From: CAMTUW01 sp947085035
GTDB taxonomy: Bacteria; Actinomycetota; Coriobacteriia; Anaerosomatales; PHET01
Direction: 5' to 3'
NCBI GenBank assembly: GCA_947085035.1
Contig: CAMTUW010000010.1
Location: 62,001-126,000 of the forward strand
Length of the DNA: 64,000 bases
Shown here: one piece after another, positions 16,510-25,634 of the stretch
Position numbering within the stretch: the first letter of the stretch is position 1
Layout: the number at the start of each line of letters is the position of its first letter
Notes under the pieces: model-generated
What the model saw: the letters and a program-made list of their open reading frames with translations, nothing else
The model's database searches: none
What the model was told of the DNA's origin: nothing
Position numbers and translations under genes: made by a program

Positions 16510-17577
16510 TCAGATCGAATAGTCGTCGAAGATGTTGAAGACCCGAGGCCGCAGTCCGACCGCCATGTCGCGCTCAAGCCCCAGCTCCAGATAACTGCCC
16601 CGCGTGATCTCGACGAACACGACGTCGCCCGCATCAGTCAGAAGCTCGACCTTCACGTTCGCGCCCACGGGGTTGACGAAAGCCACGGTCGCCGGGATGT
16701 CGTCGGCGTGTTGCCCAGCGCGGTGGATGTCCATCTCGTGAGGACGGATGTAGGCTCTTGCCGAGTCACTTGTGGAGCCTGGAGCCTCGATCGCCAGTCC
16801 ACCGACGCTCGCCTTGCCATGCTCGACCCGTGCGTGGAAGACGTTCACGTTGCCGAGAAACTTCATGACGAACACGTTGGCCGGGTTACTGAAGACCTCC
16901 TCGGGCGTGCCTATCTGCTCGATGCGACCCTCGTTCATGACCACGACACGGTCCGCGACCTCGAGCGCCTCCTCTTGGTCGTGGGTCACGAAGACCGTCG
17001 TCACGCCGATATCGTCGTGCAGACGGCGAAGCCAGCGCCTCAGCTCCTGGCGGACGCGCGCGTCCAGAGCCCCGAAGGGCTCATCGAGCAGCAGTATCCT
17101 CGGCTCGAACGCCAGCGCGCGGGCAAGCGCGACGCGCTGACGCTGGCCGCCGGAGAGCTCGTCGGGATAGCGTGCGGTGAGGCCATCGAGCCGGAAGAGC
17201 GAGATGAGCTCGTCAACCCGGGCATCGATGCGGGCCTTCGGAGTCTTGCGCATCTTGAGCGCGAAGCCGATGTTCTGCCGAACCGACATATGCTTGAACA
17301 GCGCGTAGTGCTGGAACACGAATCCGATGTCGCGAGAACGAGAGGCGAGCCCTGTGGACTCCTGACCGGCGATCATCACGGAGCCCGCGTCTTGCTTCTC
17401 GAGTCCGGCGATGATGCGCAACAACGTGGTCTTACCCGAGCCCGAAGGTCCGAGCAACGCCACGAGCTCGCCGGACGCGACCTCGAGATCGACGTCGCGC
17501 AGCGCTTTGAACTCACCGAAAGCCCGCGACACCCCGCGGATCGCGATGTCAGTGACGCCGACAGCGGTCGTGCTCAT
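16510..17577 (-). CDS. cysA: Sulfate/thiosulfate ABC transporter ATP-binding protein
   Basis: ATPase of the sulfate importer. Walker A GPSGSGKT, signature LSGGQRQR, Walker B ILLLDEPFGALD and the His-switch TVFVTHDQEEAL are present, followed by a C-terminal TOBE-type regulatory domain (about residues 240-355). ATG at 17577 overlaps the cysW stop (ATGA) and follows GAGGAGG; the longer frame to 17628 is not needed. Confidence 0.92.
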   Translation of the reverse strand: MSTTAVGVTDIAIRGVSRAFGEFKALRDVDLEVASGELVALLGPSGSGKTTLLRIIAGLEKQDAGSVMIAGQESTGLASRSRDIGFVFQHYALFKHMSVRQNIGFALKMRKTPKARIDARVDELISLFRLDGLTARYPDELSGGQRQRVALARALAFEPRILLLDEPFGALDARVRQELRRWLRRLHDDIGVTTVFVTHDQEEALEVADRVVVMNEGRIEQIGTPEEVFSNPANVFVMKFLGNVNVFHARVEHGKASVGGLAIEAPGSTSDSARAYIRPHEMDIHRAGQHADDIPATVAFVNPVGANVKVELLTDAGDVVFVEITRGSYLELGLERDMAVGLRPRVFNIFDDYSI

Positions 17578-18452
17578 AGTGTCGCCTCCTCGGCGAGGTT
17601 CAACGTGCGGCGGCGGGCGCTCAACCAAACGATCAGCTTGTGGGCGGCGATGGTGAACAGCGCGAACATCGTGAGCGGGACCGCCGCCGCGAAGGCGAGG
17701 GTCGTCTCATAGTTCACGTACGCGCGCTCGATGAACAAGGGCAGTGTCTGCGTCTTGCCGATGAGGTTTCCCGAGAGTACCGAGACGGCGCCGAACTCCC
17801 CGATCGCGCGCGCCGCGGTCAGGACGATGCCGTAAAAGACCGCCCACCGGATGTTCGGAACGACGATTCGCGTGAAGACCTGCCACGAGCTCGCCCCGAG
17901 CGTCGCGGCGGCCTCCTCCTGAGCGACGCCCGTCTCCTGGAGCACAGCGAGCACCTCTTTCGCGACGAAGGGCATCGTCACGAAGATCGTCGCGATCACG
18001 ATGCCCGGCAACGCGAAGACGATCTGGACATCGATACGCTCCAACACGCTGACGAACCAGCCCTGTCGCCCGAACAGCAGCAGGAACATGAGGCCCGCCA
18101 CGACCGGAGACACCGCCACAGGCAGGTCGAGCAGCATGGAGATCAAGCGTCGACCCGGCAGACGCGTGCGGGCCACGGTCCACGCGGCCAATACTCCGAA
18201 CACGGTGTTGAACGCCACGGCGCACAGCGCGGCGATCATCGTGAGCAACGCTGCGTGCAGAAACTCCGAATCGGACAACGCCGAGAAGAACGCCCCGGCC
18301 CCTTCGCCGAATGCGGTCACGAACACGAGTGTGAGCGGAGCCCCCAACACGAGCAGGATCCATGACACGGCAATCGCGATCGTCGCTCTTCGTGCGTGGC
18401 GGGAACCATTCCTCGGGTGGGTTCGCGGGATCGCTTCGGTCATGTCACGCAT
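17574..18452 (-). CDS. cysW: Sulfate ABC transporter permease CysW
   Basis: Membrane permease with about six transmembrane helices and the EAA loop EEAAATLGASSWQVFTRIVVPNI followed by ARAIGEFGAVSVLSGN, the sulfate-permease signature. ATG at 18452 is chosen because GGGGAGA precedes it; it overlaps cysT by 8 bp. Confidence 0.9.
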   Translation of the reverse strand: MRDMTEAIPRTHPRNGSRHARRATIAIAVSWILLVLGAPLTLVFVTAFGEGAGAFFSALSDSEFLHAALLTMIAALCAVAFNTVFGVLAAWTVARTRLPGRRLISMLLDLPVAVSPVVAGLMFLLLFGRQGWFVSVLERIDVQIVFALPGIVIATIFVTMPFVAKEVLAVLQETGVAQEEAAATLGASSWQVFTRIVVPNIRWAVFYGIVLTAARAIGEFGAVSVLSGNLIGKTQTLPLFIERAYVNYETTLAFAAAVPLTMFALFTIAAHKLIVWLSARRRTLNLAEEATL

Positions 18453-19248
18453 GGCTTCTCCCCGCTCCCTGCAAGAGACTGATCGCCACGAGGATGACAA
18501 GCGAGACCGAGAGCATGACGACAGCCACGCTGGTCGCACCCACGGTGTCGTACTGCTCCAGCCGCTGGTAGATGAGCACCGGGCCCGTCAACGTCGACAT
18601 CGGGATGTTTCCCGAGATGATCACCACCGAGCCGAACTCCCCGACAGCTCGGGCGAAGCCGAGTGCGAGACCGGTGAGCATCGCGGGCCGAAGCGTGGGC
18701 ACGATCACATGTGCGAATACCTGAAAGGGGCTGGCACCCAGAACCGCAGCGGCCTCCTCGACGTCAGCCTCGAGGTCGGCAAGCACCGGCTGGACAGCGC
18801 GGACCGCAAACGGCAAGGAGACGAAGACCATCGCCACGAGCACCCCGGCCGGCGCGTATGCGACCGCCAACGCGGGTGACAGCTTCCCGATCCACCCCGT
18901 TGGCCCGAGGAGTTCTGAGAGCGTGATGCCCGCCACCGCCGTGGGGAGCGCGAACGGGACGTCGACAAGCGAGTTCACAATCGACTTGCCGAAGAACTCA
19001 TAGCGCACGAGTACCCAGGCGATCAGCGTCCCCATCACCGTGTTGAGCGATGCGGCGATCAGGGCCGCCGTGAATGAGAGTGTGAGCGCCGAGAGCGCGA
19101 TCGGACTCATTATGGACGCGATGATGCCACCCGGGCCCGCCTGGGCCGCCTTGGCGGTCACAGCCGCAAGCGGCAGCAAGACGAGGGCGCCGAGAACCGC
19201 CCATGTGACGCCCCACGCGAGCGTACCGCTGTACCGTGACCCCGTCAT
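18445..19248 (-). CDS. cysT: Sulfate ABC transporter permease CysT
   Basis: A 267-residue permease with six predicted helices and the EAA loop EEAAAVLGASPFQVFAHVIVP followed by ARAVGEFGSVVIISGNIP. Partners with CysW and CysA. It overlaps the binding-protein gene by 4 bp (ATGA). Confidence 0.9.
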   Translation of the reverse strand: MTGSRYSGTLAWGVTWAVLGALVLLPLAAVTAKAAQAGPGGIIASIMSPIALSALTLSFTAALIAASLNTVMGTLIAWVLVRYEFFGKSIVNSLVDVPFALPTAVAGITLSELLGPTGWIGKLSPALAVAYAPAGVLVAMVFVSLPFAVRAVQPVLADLEADVEEAAAVLGASPFQVFAHVIVPTLRPAMLTGLALGFARAVGEFGSVVIISGNIPMSTLTGPVLIYQRLEQYDTVGATSVAVVMLSVSLVILVAISLLQGAGRSHA

Positions 19249-20315
19249 CGGCGCTTCGCCACGTTCGCCTCTATCGTCGAGTAGAAACCAGCCTCGCCGA
19301 AGAACTCCGGCGTCGCGCGCTTCCAGCCACCGAACTCGGCGATCGTGAAGACGTCGCCTGCAGGCATCGGGAACTTGCTCGCATACCTCTGCAGCACATC
19401 CTCGTTCACGGGTCGAAGCCCCTCCTCGGCGAAGATCTCCTGGGCTTCACGCGAGAACAGGAACTCCACGAACGCCTTCGCGAGATCCTCGTTCCCGCGA
19501 CGCCTCGCATTCGAGTCGACCACCGCGACCGCAGTCTCAGCAAGAATCGTCTCGGGAGGTATCACCACGTCGAACTGGGCACCGGAGGCCTGAGCGATAT
19601 TGGCGTCGCTTTCCCAGAAAAGAGCCACGTCGCCCATTTCCTTCCTGAGAAACGTGTTCGAGGCGTCTCGTGCGCTCCGATCCAACACGACGGCGTTGTC
19701 GTACAACCGCTCGACCTGTTCGAAGGCCTGCTCAGGGCTCCCTCCGGACTGTATGACCGAGCCCCACGAGGCGAGCAGGTTCCACTGGGCGCCACTGCTG
19801 ATCCTCGGGTCGGGAGTTATCACCTCGACGCCCTCGCGCGACACGTCAGACCATCCGGTGATGCCCTCAGGGTTGCCCGGGCGCACGCCGAACACGATGA
19901 GGCTGGTGGTCGGGATGCCCTTGCCGATGGTGCGCTCCTGCCAGCCGACGTCGATGAGTCCGGCTTTGCTGATCTCCTCGACATCGGGCTCCATTCCCAG
20001 GTGCACCACATCGGCTTCGAGGCCGTCGATGACCGCCCGAGCCTGCGACCCCGAACCGCCGTAGGACTCGGTGATCACGATGTCTTCGTCGGCCCGGTCC
20101 TTCCAGTACCGGCGAAACGCCGGGATGATCTTCTCGTAGGCCTTGTCAGGGATCGAGTACGCCACGAGGATGAGCTCGCGCTTCGGGCCACCGTCGGAGG
20201 TTGTCTTGGCCGGATTCGCGGCCCCACAACCGGTCAGCACCAGTGCCGCGAAGAGCGTCGCAAGCGTAAGCTTCAGCAGACTCAGCCGCGCGCCTGCTCC
20301 ACTACGTGCGTACAT
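19245..20315 (-). CDS. sbp: Sulfate-binding lipoprotein
   Basis: Periplasmic-binding-type lipoprotein that delivers sulfate to CysTWA. The N-terminal signal ends in the lipobox LTGC; the mature part contains LVAYSIPDKAYEKIIPAF, ITESYGGSGSQARAVIDGLEADVVHL and DVGWQERT, characteristic of Sbp/CysP. ATG at 20315 gives a normal signal peptide; the frame extending to 20465 would put about 50 non-signal residues in front. First gene of the 13-gene reverse-strand operon; a perfect inverted repeat lies 26 bp upstream. Confidence 0.88.
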   Translation of the reverse strand: MYARSGAGARLSLLKLTLATLFAALVLTGCGAANPAKTTSDGGPKRELILVAYSIPDKAYEKIIPAFRRYWKDRADEDIVITESYGGSGSQARAVIDGLEADVVHLGMEPDVEEISKAGLIDVGWQERTIGKGIPTTSLIVFGVRPGNPEGITGWSDVSREGVEVITPDPRISSGAQWNLLASWGSVIQSGGSPEQAFEQVERLYDNAVVLDRSARDASNTFLRKEMGDVALFWESDANIAQASGAQFDVVIPPETILAETAVAVVDSNARRRGNEDLAKAFVEFLFSREAQEIFAEEGLRPVNEDVLQRYASKFPMPAGDVFTIAEFGGWKRATPEFFGEAGFYSTIEANVAKRR

Positions 20316-20340
20316 GCGTCCCACCGTCCTGTCCGGTCTT

Positions 20341-20367
20341 TGAATCGCACTGAATAACTGCGATTCA
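20341..20367. promoter_or_regulatory. Perfect inverted repeat upstream of the sulfate operon
   Basis: TGAATCGCA (20341-20349) and TGCGATTCA (20359-20367) are exact reverse complements with a 9-bp spacer, in the leader of sbp. A 9-9-9 layout suggests an operator for a dimeric regulator; the regulator is not identified. Confidence 0.45.
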
Positions 20368-20428
20368 TGGGTTTTCGGGATCGTGTTCCGCACAGTACTC
20401 CGCCTACCCGGAAATGCAACGATTTCGA

Positions 20429-20447
20429 ACGCACCGAAACGGTGCGT
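20429..20447. promoter_or_regulatory. Short perfect hairpin in the divergent region between sbp and the nitroreductase gene
   Basis: ACGCACCG (20429-20436) pairs with CGGTGCGT (20440-20447) around an AAA loop. It has no T tract on either side, so an operator or a leader structure is more likely than a terminator. Confidence 0.3.
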
Positions 20448-20593
20448 ATTGTGCGACAAAGGCATGCCTCAAGCCAGCGATAGGCTCTTGACCTGCGCGA
20501 AGAGCACCAACCTCCACTGGTATACGCCCCAAAGGGGTGCGCTTGGGAATGAACTGAGTTTGACTGCCGTATCGGACGAGGGCGGTGCACAAC

Positions 20594-21304
20594 ATGTCGA
20601 TCTCACCTGATCGCAGGGGGTTCGTTCTCATGCTGGGGGCGCTGGTCGCCGGGTTGGCGGGATGTCGACCAGGCTCAGTCCGCGAAACGAACATCCCCCT
20701 CACCTCCGACACCCAAGGTACCGTGGCCCTGACCGACCCGCGAGCGGCGACCGGACCGGACAGCGTCGCGGGGGCCATCGAGCAGCGGCGCTCCGTTCGC
20801 GCGTTCACCGAAACGGCGGTCTCGGACGAGGACATCGCAAGGATGCTCTGGTCTGCCCAAGGCGTCACCGATCAGCGCACGGGCTTTCGAGCAGCCCCCT
20901 CCGCTGGAGGACTGTACCCGTTGGAACTGTATGCGGCGTCCTCCGCAGGAGTGCATCGCTATGTCCCCGATCGTCATGAACTCACAGAACTCGCGAACGA
21001 AGACGTCCGCGATGAGCTCGCCGCCGCTGCATTGGGACAAGGCTTCATCGCTTCCGCACCTGTGGTGTTCATCATCTCGGGCGTCTACGCGAGAACGGCG
21101 GCCAAGTACGGGAAACGGGCGACTCGCTATGTTCACATCGAAGCAGGCCACGCCGCGCAGAACCTCCTGCTCACAGCGGTGAGCCTAGGGCTTGGGGCAG
21201 TACCCGTGGGGGCGTTTTCCGACCGGGCCATCCGCAGGATCGTTGGCGCGGGCGACGAAGAGACTCCTCTGTACCTGATCCCGGTTGGTACTCCGGCCAC
21301 GTGA
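20594..21304 (+). CDS. SagB-type nitroreductase, exported lipoprotein-like
   Basis: FMN-dependent nitroreductase-fold protein with the family elements IEQRRSVRAFTE, APSAGGLYPLELYA and LGLGAVPVGAFSD. The N-terminus carries an RR pair, a hydrophobic stretch and LAGC, resembling a Tat or lipoprotein signal, so it probably works outside the membrane. The ATG at 20594 has GAGGG about 11 bp upstream; the GTG at 20585 lies too close to it. Divergent from the sulfate operon. Substrate unknown. Confidence 0.8.
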   Translation: MSISPDRRGFVLMLGALVAGLAGCRPGSVRETNIPLTSDTQGTVALTDPRAATGPDSVAGAIEQRRSVRAFTETAVSDEDIARMLWSAQGVTDQRTGFRAAPSAGGLYPLELYAASSAGVHRYVPDRHELTELANEDVRDELAAAALGQGFIASAPVVFIISGVYARTAAKYGKRATRYVHIEAGHAAQNLLLTAVSLGLGAVPVGAFSDRAIRRIVGAGDEETPLYLIPVGTPAT

Positions 21305-21337
21305 TGCAGTGAGTGCACCGGTGGAGTGAAGCGCCAC

Positions 21338-22006
21338 TCAGGCGATGCGACCGTCCAGCACTTCGACGACTCTCTCGGCACGAGCCGCGATCTCGAGGCT
21401 GTGTGTCACCACGACGACGGTACGACCCTGCTCGTGCAACCCGCGCAGGATCGCCATCACCTCCGCCTCGGAGGCCGAATCGAGGTTCCCCGTGGGCTCG
21501 TCCATCAGTAGCACCTCCGGGTCGTTGGCGAGCGCCCGAGCGATCGCGACCCGCTGCATCTGTCCACCCGACAACTCGTTTGCCCGGGCGTGGAGCTTGT
21601 CTCCGAGACCGACTGAGCGCAGCAGCTCAGTCGCGCGAGCGGCCTGCTCGCGTGCGGGCTTGCTCGCGAACATCATCGCGAGCTCGACGTTCTCAAGGAC
21701 CGTGAGTCCTTTGAGCAGATTGAAGAACTGGAACACGAATCCCACTCGAGTGGCCCTGAACCTGGCGAGCTGCGCGTCTGACATGCTCTCGATGTGCTCT
21801 CCGAGAATATGCACGGTGCCGCTCGTGGGCCGATCCAGTCCACCGAGAAGGTGCAACAGGGTGCTCTTTCCGTGCCCGGACGGGCCGATGAGGCAAGTGA
21901 ACGATCCACGATCGATGTCGAGGTCGACGCCGCGCAGAGCCTGAGTGGGTACTCCCCGGCCGCTGTAGGTCTTGTGGACATCGCGCAGGCACATGATGCT
22001 ACTCAT
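21338..22006 (-). CDS. LolD/MacB-type ABC transporter ATP-binding protein
   Basis: A 222-residue ATPase. Walker A is GPSGHGKS, with His where most members have Ser; signature LSGGQMQRV; Walker B EVLLMDEPTGNLD; H-loop VVVVTHSLE. It pairs with the FtsX-type permease at 21999-23159, with which it overlaps by 8 bp. Such MacB-like pairs extract or export lipoproteins and peptides or sense envelope stress. Confidence 0.88.
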   Translation of the reverse strand: MSSIMCLRDVHKTYSGRGVPTQALRGVDLDIDRGSFTCLIGPSGHGKSTLLHLLGGLDRPTSGTVHILGEHIESMSDAQLARFRATRVGFVFQFFNLLKGLTVLENVELAMMFASKPAREQAARATELLRSVGLGDKLHARANELSGGQMQRVAIARALANDPEVLLMDEPTGNLDSASEAEVMAILRGLHEQGRTVVVVTHSLEIAARAERVVEVLDGRIA

Positions 22007-23159
22007 AGCTGATCGCCTCCACGGGGGTCAGTCGCGCGGCGCGCCACGCGGGGTAGATGCCGGCAAGAGTCGCGATCAGCACTGAGCCGCCCAGGATGAG
22101 CGCCATGTCGAGAAGCGGCGGCACGGCATCCACTCTCGCGCCGCCCACGAAAGCGGTGAACTCGTTTTGAGCGATGTAGGGTGTGATGAGTTGCGAGGCC
22201 CCGGATCCGATGATGAGACCCACGACACCTCCGATCAGCCCATATGCGGCCGCTTCGAACATGAACGACCTGAAGATGCGCGCGTTCGAGCTGCCTATGG
22301 CCTTGAGGATGCCGATCTCACGACGCCGCTCGAAAGTCGCCATCAGCATGGTGTTGATGATGCCGAAAGCCGCAGTGAGCACCGCCACCGCCGCGATGAC
22401 GCGCAGCGTGGTGTTCACGCTGTTGACCACAGACAGAACCGACGCGAGGATCTGGCGATCCGTGATGACCGCGACGTTCGCGGCGTCACTGATGCGCTTC
22501 GCGTAAAGATCGACCTTCTTGATGTCGTCGACCCGTACCGCCACGAACGACACGCGGCCGTTGGTCTCGTAGACCTCCGTAGCGATGTCGAGCGGCATGA
22601 ACAGCACGCCATCATCAGACGTGCCGGACGGCTTCAGGATTCCCTCGACAGTGAACAGCTTTCCGCGCACCGTGATCTCGGAGCCGGGGGCGAGCTCGAA
22701 GGACTCGGCGATCGCCGATCCCGCCAGAATGCTGTACTCCTCGGGCTTCGGAGCCTCCCCCTCGGCCAGGGTCCACCCCTTCGTCTCGATGGTCTGCTCC
22801 ATGCGGATTCCCGTCACGGGGACCGGCTCGTTGTCGATAGCGGAGCCGACCGCGAGATACGGAGTGACCGAGATTCCTTCGAGAGCCTCGATGGCGGCGA
22901 GGTCCTGGGGCAGTATCGCATCGGGGAGCTGGGTGCCCGAAAGCACCTTGACCTGCTCATACGCACACCAACCCTTAGGCGTCACGATGAGGTTCGCCCC
23001 GAGGTCGATGGCCTGCTTCTGAATCTGCGCGCGCAGGCCGGTTCCCAGACTCATCATGACGACCAACGCGGTGATGCCGAGCGTGATACCCGTGAGAGTG
23101 AGCACGAATCTGCTTCGGCTACCGAACAGATTGCGCACTACGAGACGGAAATCATTCAT
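21999..23159 (-). CDS. MacB/FtsX-type ABC transporter permease
   Basis: A 386-residue membrane protein: an N-terminal transmembrane helix, a large extracytoplasmic MacB-like domain (about 45-255) and three C-terminal helices ending in the LAGIYPAWRAARLTPVEAI motif of the FtsX family. Partner of the ATPase downstream. The next upstream gene encodes a lipoprotein, a plausible client or accessory. Confidence 0.85.
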   Translation of the reverse strand: MNDFRLVVRNLFGSRSRFVLTLTGITLGITALVVMMSLGTGLRAQIQKQAIDLGANLIVTPKGWCAYEQVKVLSGTQLPDAILPQDLAAIEALEGISVTPYLAVGSAIDNEPVPVTGIRMEQTIETKGWTLAEGEAPKPEEYSILAGSAIAESFELAPGSEITVRGKLFTVEGILKPSGTSDDGVLFMPLDIATEVYETNGRVSFVAVRVDDIKKVDLYAKRISDAANVAVITDRQILASVLSVVNSVNTTLRVIAAVAVLTAAFGIINTMLMATFERRREIGILKAIGSSNARIFRSFMFEAAAYGLIGGVVGLIIGSGASQLITPYIAQNEFTAFVGGARVDAVPPLLDMALILGGSVLIATLAGIYPAWRAARLTPVEAISYE

Positions 23160-23168
23160 CTCCGCCCC

Positions 23169-23624
23169 CTATCTGACTTTTTCGATCAACGTATCGGAGC
23201 CGCGTTCAACGCGCACCACGTCGAAGTACGCACCCTGCGGCGAGGACTTGATCTCACCGATCACCACGATGACGTCTTCGAGCTGGGGCAGATCGCCCTT
23301 GTAAAACGCGCCGCTTGGAGCGGCCTTACCGCTTGTGGGCAGAACCAAGGGGATGATGCCCGCAGAGGAGCACGGTGTGAGTCCGCACGACGCGAACTCG
23401 GTCTCGTCGATGATCGAGACCACCGACGACCCGGTGTCGATATTCTGAACGACGCCTTTGACGGCGATCTGCCCGGTATATGCTTGAGGATCGGCTGCAA
23501 GCGCCTTGACACCGATCACGTTAGCCGCGTCAACCGAACCGCCACTGCAGCCGGCAACGAGCGCGAGGATGAATAGGAGCACGATGGCCACGAAAACGCG
23601 GCCTGTGCGAACAGGTGAATGCAC
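23169..23624 (-). CDS. Small lipoprotein with OB-fold-like features
   Basis: A 151-residue lipoprotein: signal with lipobox LVAGC, then about 110 residues with alternating beta strands (YTGQIAVKGVVQNI, SSVVSIIDETEF, YFDVVRV) that resemble a small OB-like barrel and a CGLTPC cysteine pair. No catalytic motif is visible. It lies 9 bp upstream of the MacB-type permease and is likely co-transcribed as an accessory or substrate. Confidence 0.65.
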   Translation of the reverse strand: MHSPVRTGRVFVAIVLLFILALVAGCSGGSVDAANVIGVKALAADPQAYTGQIAVKGVVQNIDTGSSVVSIIDETEFASCGLTPCSSAGIIPLVLPTSGKAAPSGAFYKGDLPQLEDVIVVIGEIKSSPQGAYFDVVRVERGSDTLIEKVR

Positions 23625-23697
23625 GATTGGTTCTCCGTTCGTGAGTGAGCGTGATCGACCATGACTGCCGATGCGGGAGTGCTTCCGCCGACACGAC

Positions 23698-23973
23698 TCA
23701 GATCAACAGACGAGAACCCAAAGCGACACGGTCAACGAACGCGAGGCCACCCGTCGCGACGCCGCACACCAGCTCGTTTGCCGGCGATGGCACCACAGCG
23801 AACGATGCGGAGGTGAAGACCGCAGGCTGCGAGACGAAAACCATCTGCTGAGCGGCGACTTCGTCTCCGGCACAGTCAGCACACGCCACCTCAGGACAAT
23901 GCAGCGCCACCAAAGCGACGACGAGCATCAGGAGAAGAACAACCGAGGAAGGTGTGCGGGCAAGAAACGTCAC
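23698..23973 (-). CDS. Small exported hypothetical protein
   Basis: A 91-residue open frame with a convincing signal-like start (VVLLLMLVVALVALHCPEVACADC) and few other features; four cysteines. It lies 73 bp upstream of the lipoprotein on the same strand and may open the ABC operon. No family recognised; coding status rests on the signal-like N-terminus and position only. Confidence 0.45.
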   Translation of the reverse strand: MTFLARTPSSVVLLLMLVVALVALHCPEVACADCAGDEVAAQQMVFVSQPAVFTSASFAVVPSPANELVCGVATGGLAFVDRVALGSRLLI

Positions 23974-24032
23974 GCGACTCCATTCGAACGAGCGGGGGCC
24001 TGCTCGTCATCCTAGCAGATTGCATGCCGCTA

Positions 24033-25118
24033 TCAGCCAAGGCCCGGGAGCGCCAGAAGCCCTCTCACCGCCGTGTCGAGTTCCACTCCGTCAACCGATC
24101 GCACCGTGACATGCCCCACCTTGCGACTTGGGCGGGCCTCCTTGCCGTAAAGATGCAAGTGCGCGCCGGGAACAGAGAGCATCGCGGCGGTCTCGGGCAC
24201 CTCGCCCACGATGTTGAGCATGACAACGTCCCACACTGCAGAGGTGTCGCCCAACGGCAACCCGCACACCGCGCGCAGGTGGTTCTCGAACTGGCTGGTC
24301 TGCGCCCCCTCGATGGTCCAATGGCCGGAGTTGTGAACCCGCGGCGCGAACTCGTTGGCCACCAAGCCGGATTCCGTGTCGAACAGCTCCAAAGCCAACA
24401 CGCCCACGTAATCGAGTTCGTCGAGCAGTCGTGACACCAGCTCCCGCGCCTCATCCGTTGCCTGATCTCCCGGCCTGCTCGCGGCGATGCGCAAGATCCC
24501 ATCACGGTGCGTGTTCTCAGAGAGCGGGTAGAAGCGCGTCTCGCCGTCGCGTCCCCGAACCGCGATGACCGAGAGCTCGCGACGAAAGGGCACGACCGCC
24601 TCGAGTATCGAGGGTGCTCCGGAAACAGCCTCCCAACCGGCGGCCAGGCCTTCTTCACAAAGAAGCATCACTTGGCCTTTGCCGTCGTAGCCCAGGCGGC
24701 GCGTCTTCAGAATGGCCGGCAGCCCAATCACCGCGACCGCCGATTCCAGATCGGCGAGGCTGTCGATGGGCGCGAACTTTGCCGTGGGGATGCCGATCTC
24801 ATTAAAGAGCGTCTTCTCCCGAAGGCGGTCTTGAGACACGCCCAAAGCACGGGCCGACGGAAGACACGCGACGCGATCCGAGAGGGCGCTGATGCTGTCT
24901 TCAGGGACGTTCTCAAAGTCGAACGTGATCACGTCCGCCCTGACCGCGAGCTCGCGAAGCAGCGCCGGGTCGTCATAGGCCCCGGTGATCAGCTCACCGG
25001 CTACTCCCGCGCATGCATTTGAGGCGGGGTCGAGGAACACGAACGTCATTCCGAGGGGAAGCCCCGCCAAGGCCATCATCTTGGCCAGCTGACCCGCACC
25101 GATGACCCCGACGATCAT
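24033..25118 (-). CDS. purK: N5-carboxyaminoimidazole ribonucleotide synthase
   Basis: ATP-grasp enzyme of purine synthesis that carboxylates AIR with bicarbonate. GVIGAGQLAKMMALAGLPLG, TFDFENVP, LKTRRLGYDGKGQ and NEFAPRVHNSGHWTIEGA are hallmark segments. ATG at 25118 overlaps the purE stop (ATGA); a longer frame to 25169 would lie inside purE. About 361 residues, the normal size. Confidence 0.93.
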   Translation of the reverse strand: MIVGVIGAGQLAKMMALAGLPLGMTFVFLDPASNACAGVAGELITGAYDDPALLRELAVRADVITFDFENVPEDSISALSDRVACLPSARALGVSQDRLREKTLFNEIGIPTAKFAPIDSLADLESAVAVIGLPAILKTRRLGYDGKGQVMLLCEEGLAAGWEAVSGAPSILEAVVPFRRELSVIAVRGRDGETRFYPLSENTHRDGILRIAASRPGDQATDEARELVSRLLDELDYVGVLALELFDTESGLVANEFAPRVHNSGHWTIEGAQTSQFENHLRAVCGLPLGDTSAVWDVVMLNIVGEVPETAAMLSVPGAHLHLYGKEARPSRKVGHVTVRSVDGVELDTAVRGLLALPGLG

Positions 25119-25612
25119 GTACGCGGCGCTCGAGGGTCCGGGTTGTCGAGGACCGTATCGGTCTGACATCGGCGGAACTCGTTCAAGGCGTCTCTGACCT
25201 GAGGATGTTTGTTGCCCAGGATCGACGCCGCCAACAGCGCCGCGTTGATCGCGCCCGCCTTGCCGATCGATAGCGTCCCTACGGGCACTCCTCCCGGCAT
25301 CTGCACGATGGAGAGCAGCGAGTCGAGCCCGTTGAGTGCGTGCGACTGCACAGGAACACCCAACACGGGCAGCGGCGTCTTCGCAGCGACCATCCCGGGT
25401 AGATGGGCGGCACCGCCCGCCCCCGCGATGATCACTTCGAGCCCACGTCCGACGGCTGTTTCGGCGTATGCGAACAGCTTGTCCGGCGTGCGATGCGCCG
25501 AGACGACCTCCGTCTCGAACGGCACGCCCAGACCCTCGAGGGTTTCTGCGGCATGACGCATCGTCTCCCAGTCGGAGGCCGACCCCATGATGATCCCTAC
25601 AAGAATCCCCAC
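25115..25612 (-). CDS. purE: N5-carboxyaminoimidazole ribonucleotide mutase
   Basis: Class I PurE. GIIMGSASDWETM, SAHRTPD and GAGGAAHLPGMVAAKTPLPVLGVPV are the conserved substrate-binding motifs. GTG at 25612 follows GGGGGCGAG and gives the usual start a few residues before IIMGS. Upstream lies a PII-like gene on the same strand. Confidence 0.93.
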   Translation of the reverse strand: MGILVGIIMGSASDWETMRHAAETLEGLGVPFETEVVSAHRTPDKLFAYAETAVGRGLEVIIAGAGGAAHLPGMVAAKTPLPVLGVPVQSHALNGLDSLLSIVQMPGGVPVGTLSIGKAGAINAALLAASILGNKHPQVRDALNEFRRCQTDTVLDNPDPRAPRT

Positions 25613-25634
25613 TGTCTCGCCCCCGTCTTGAGCG

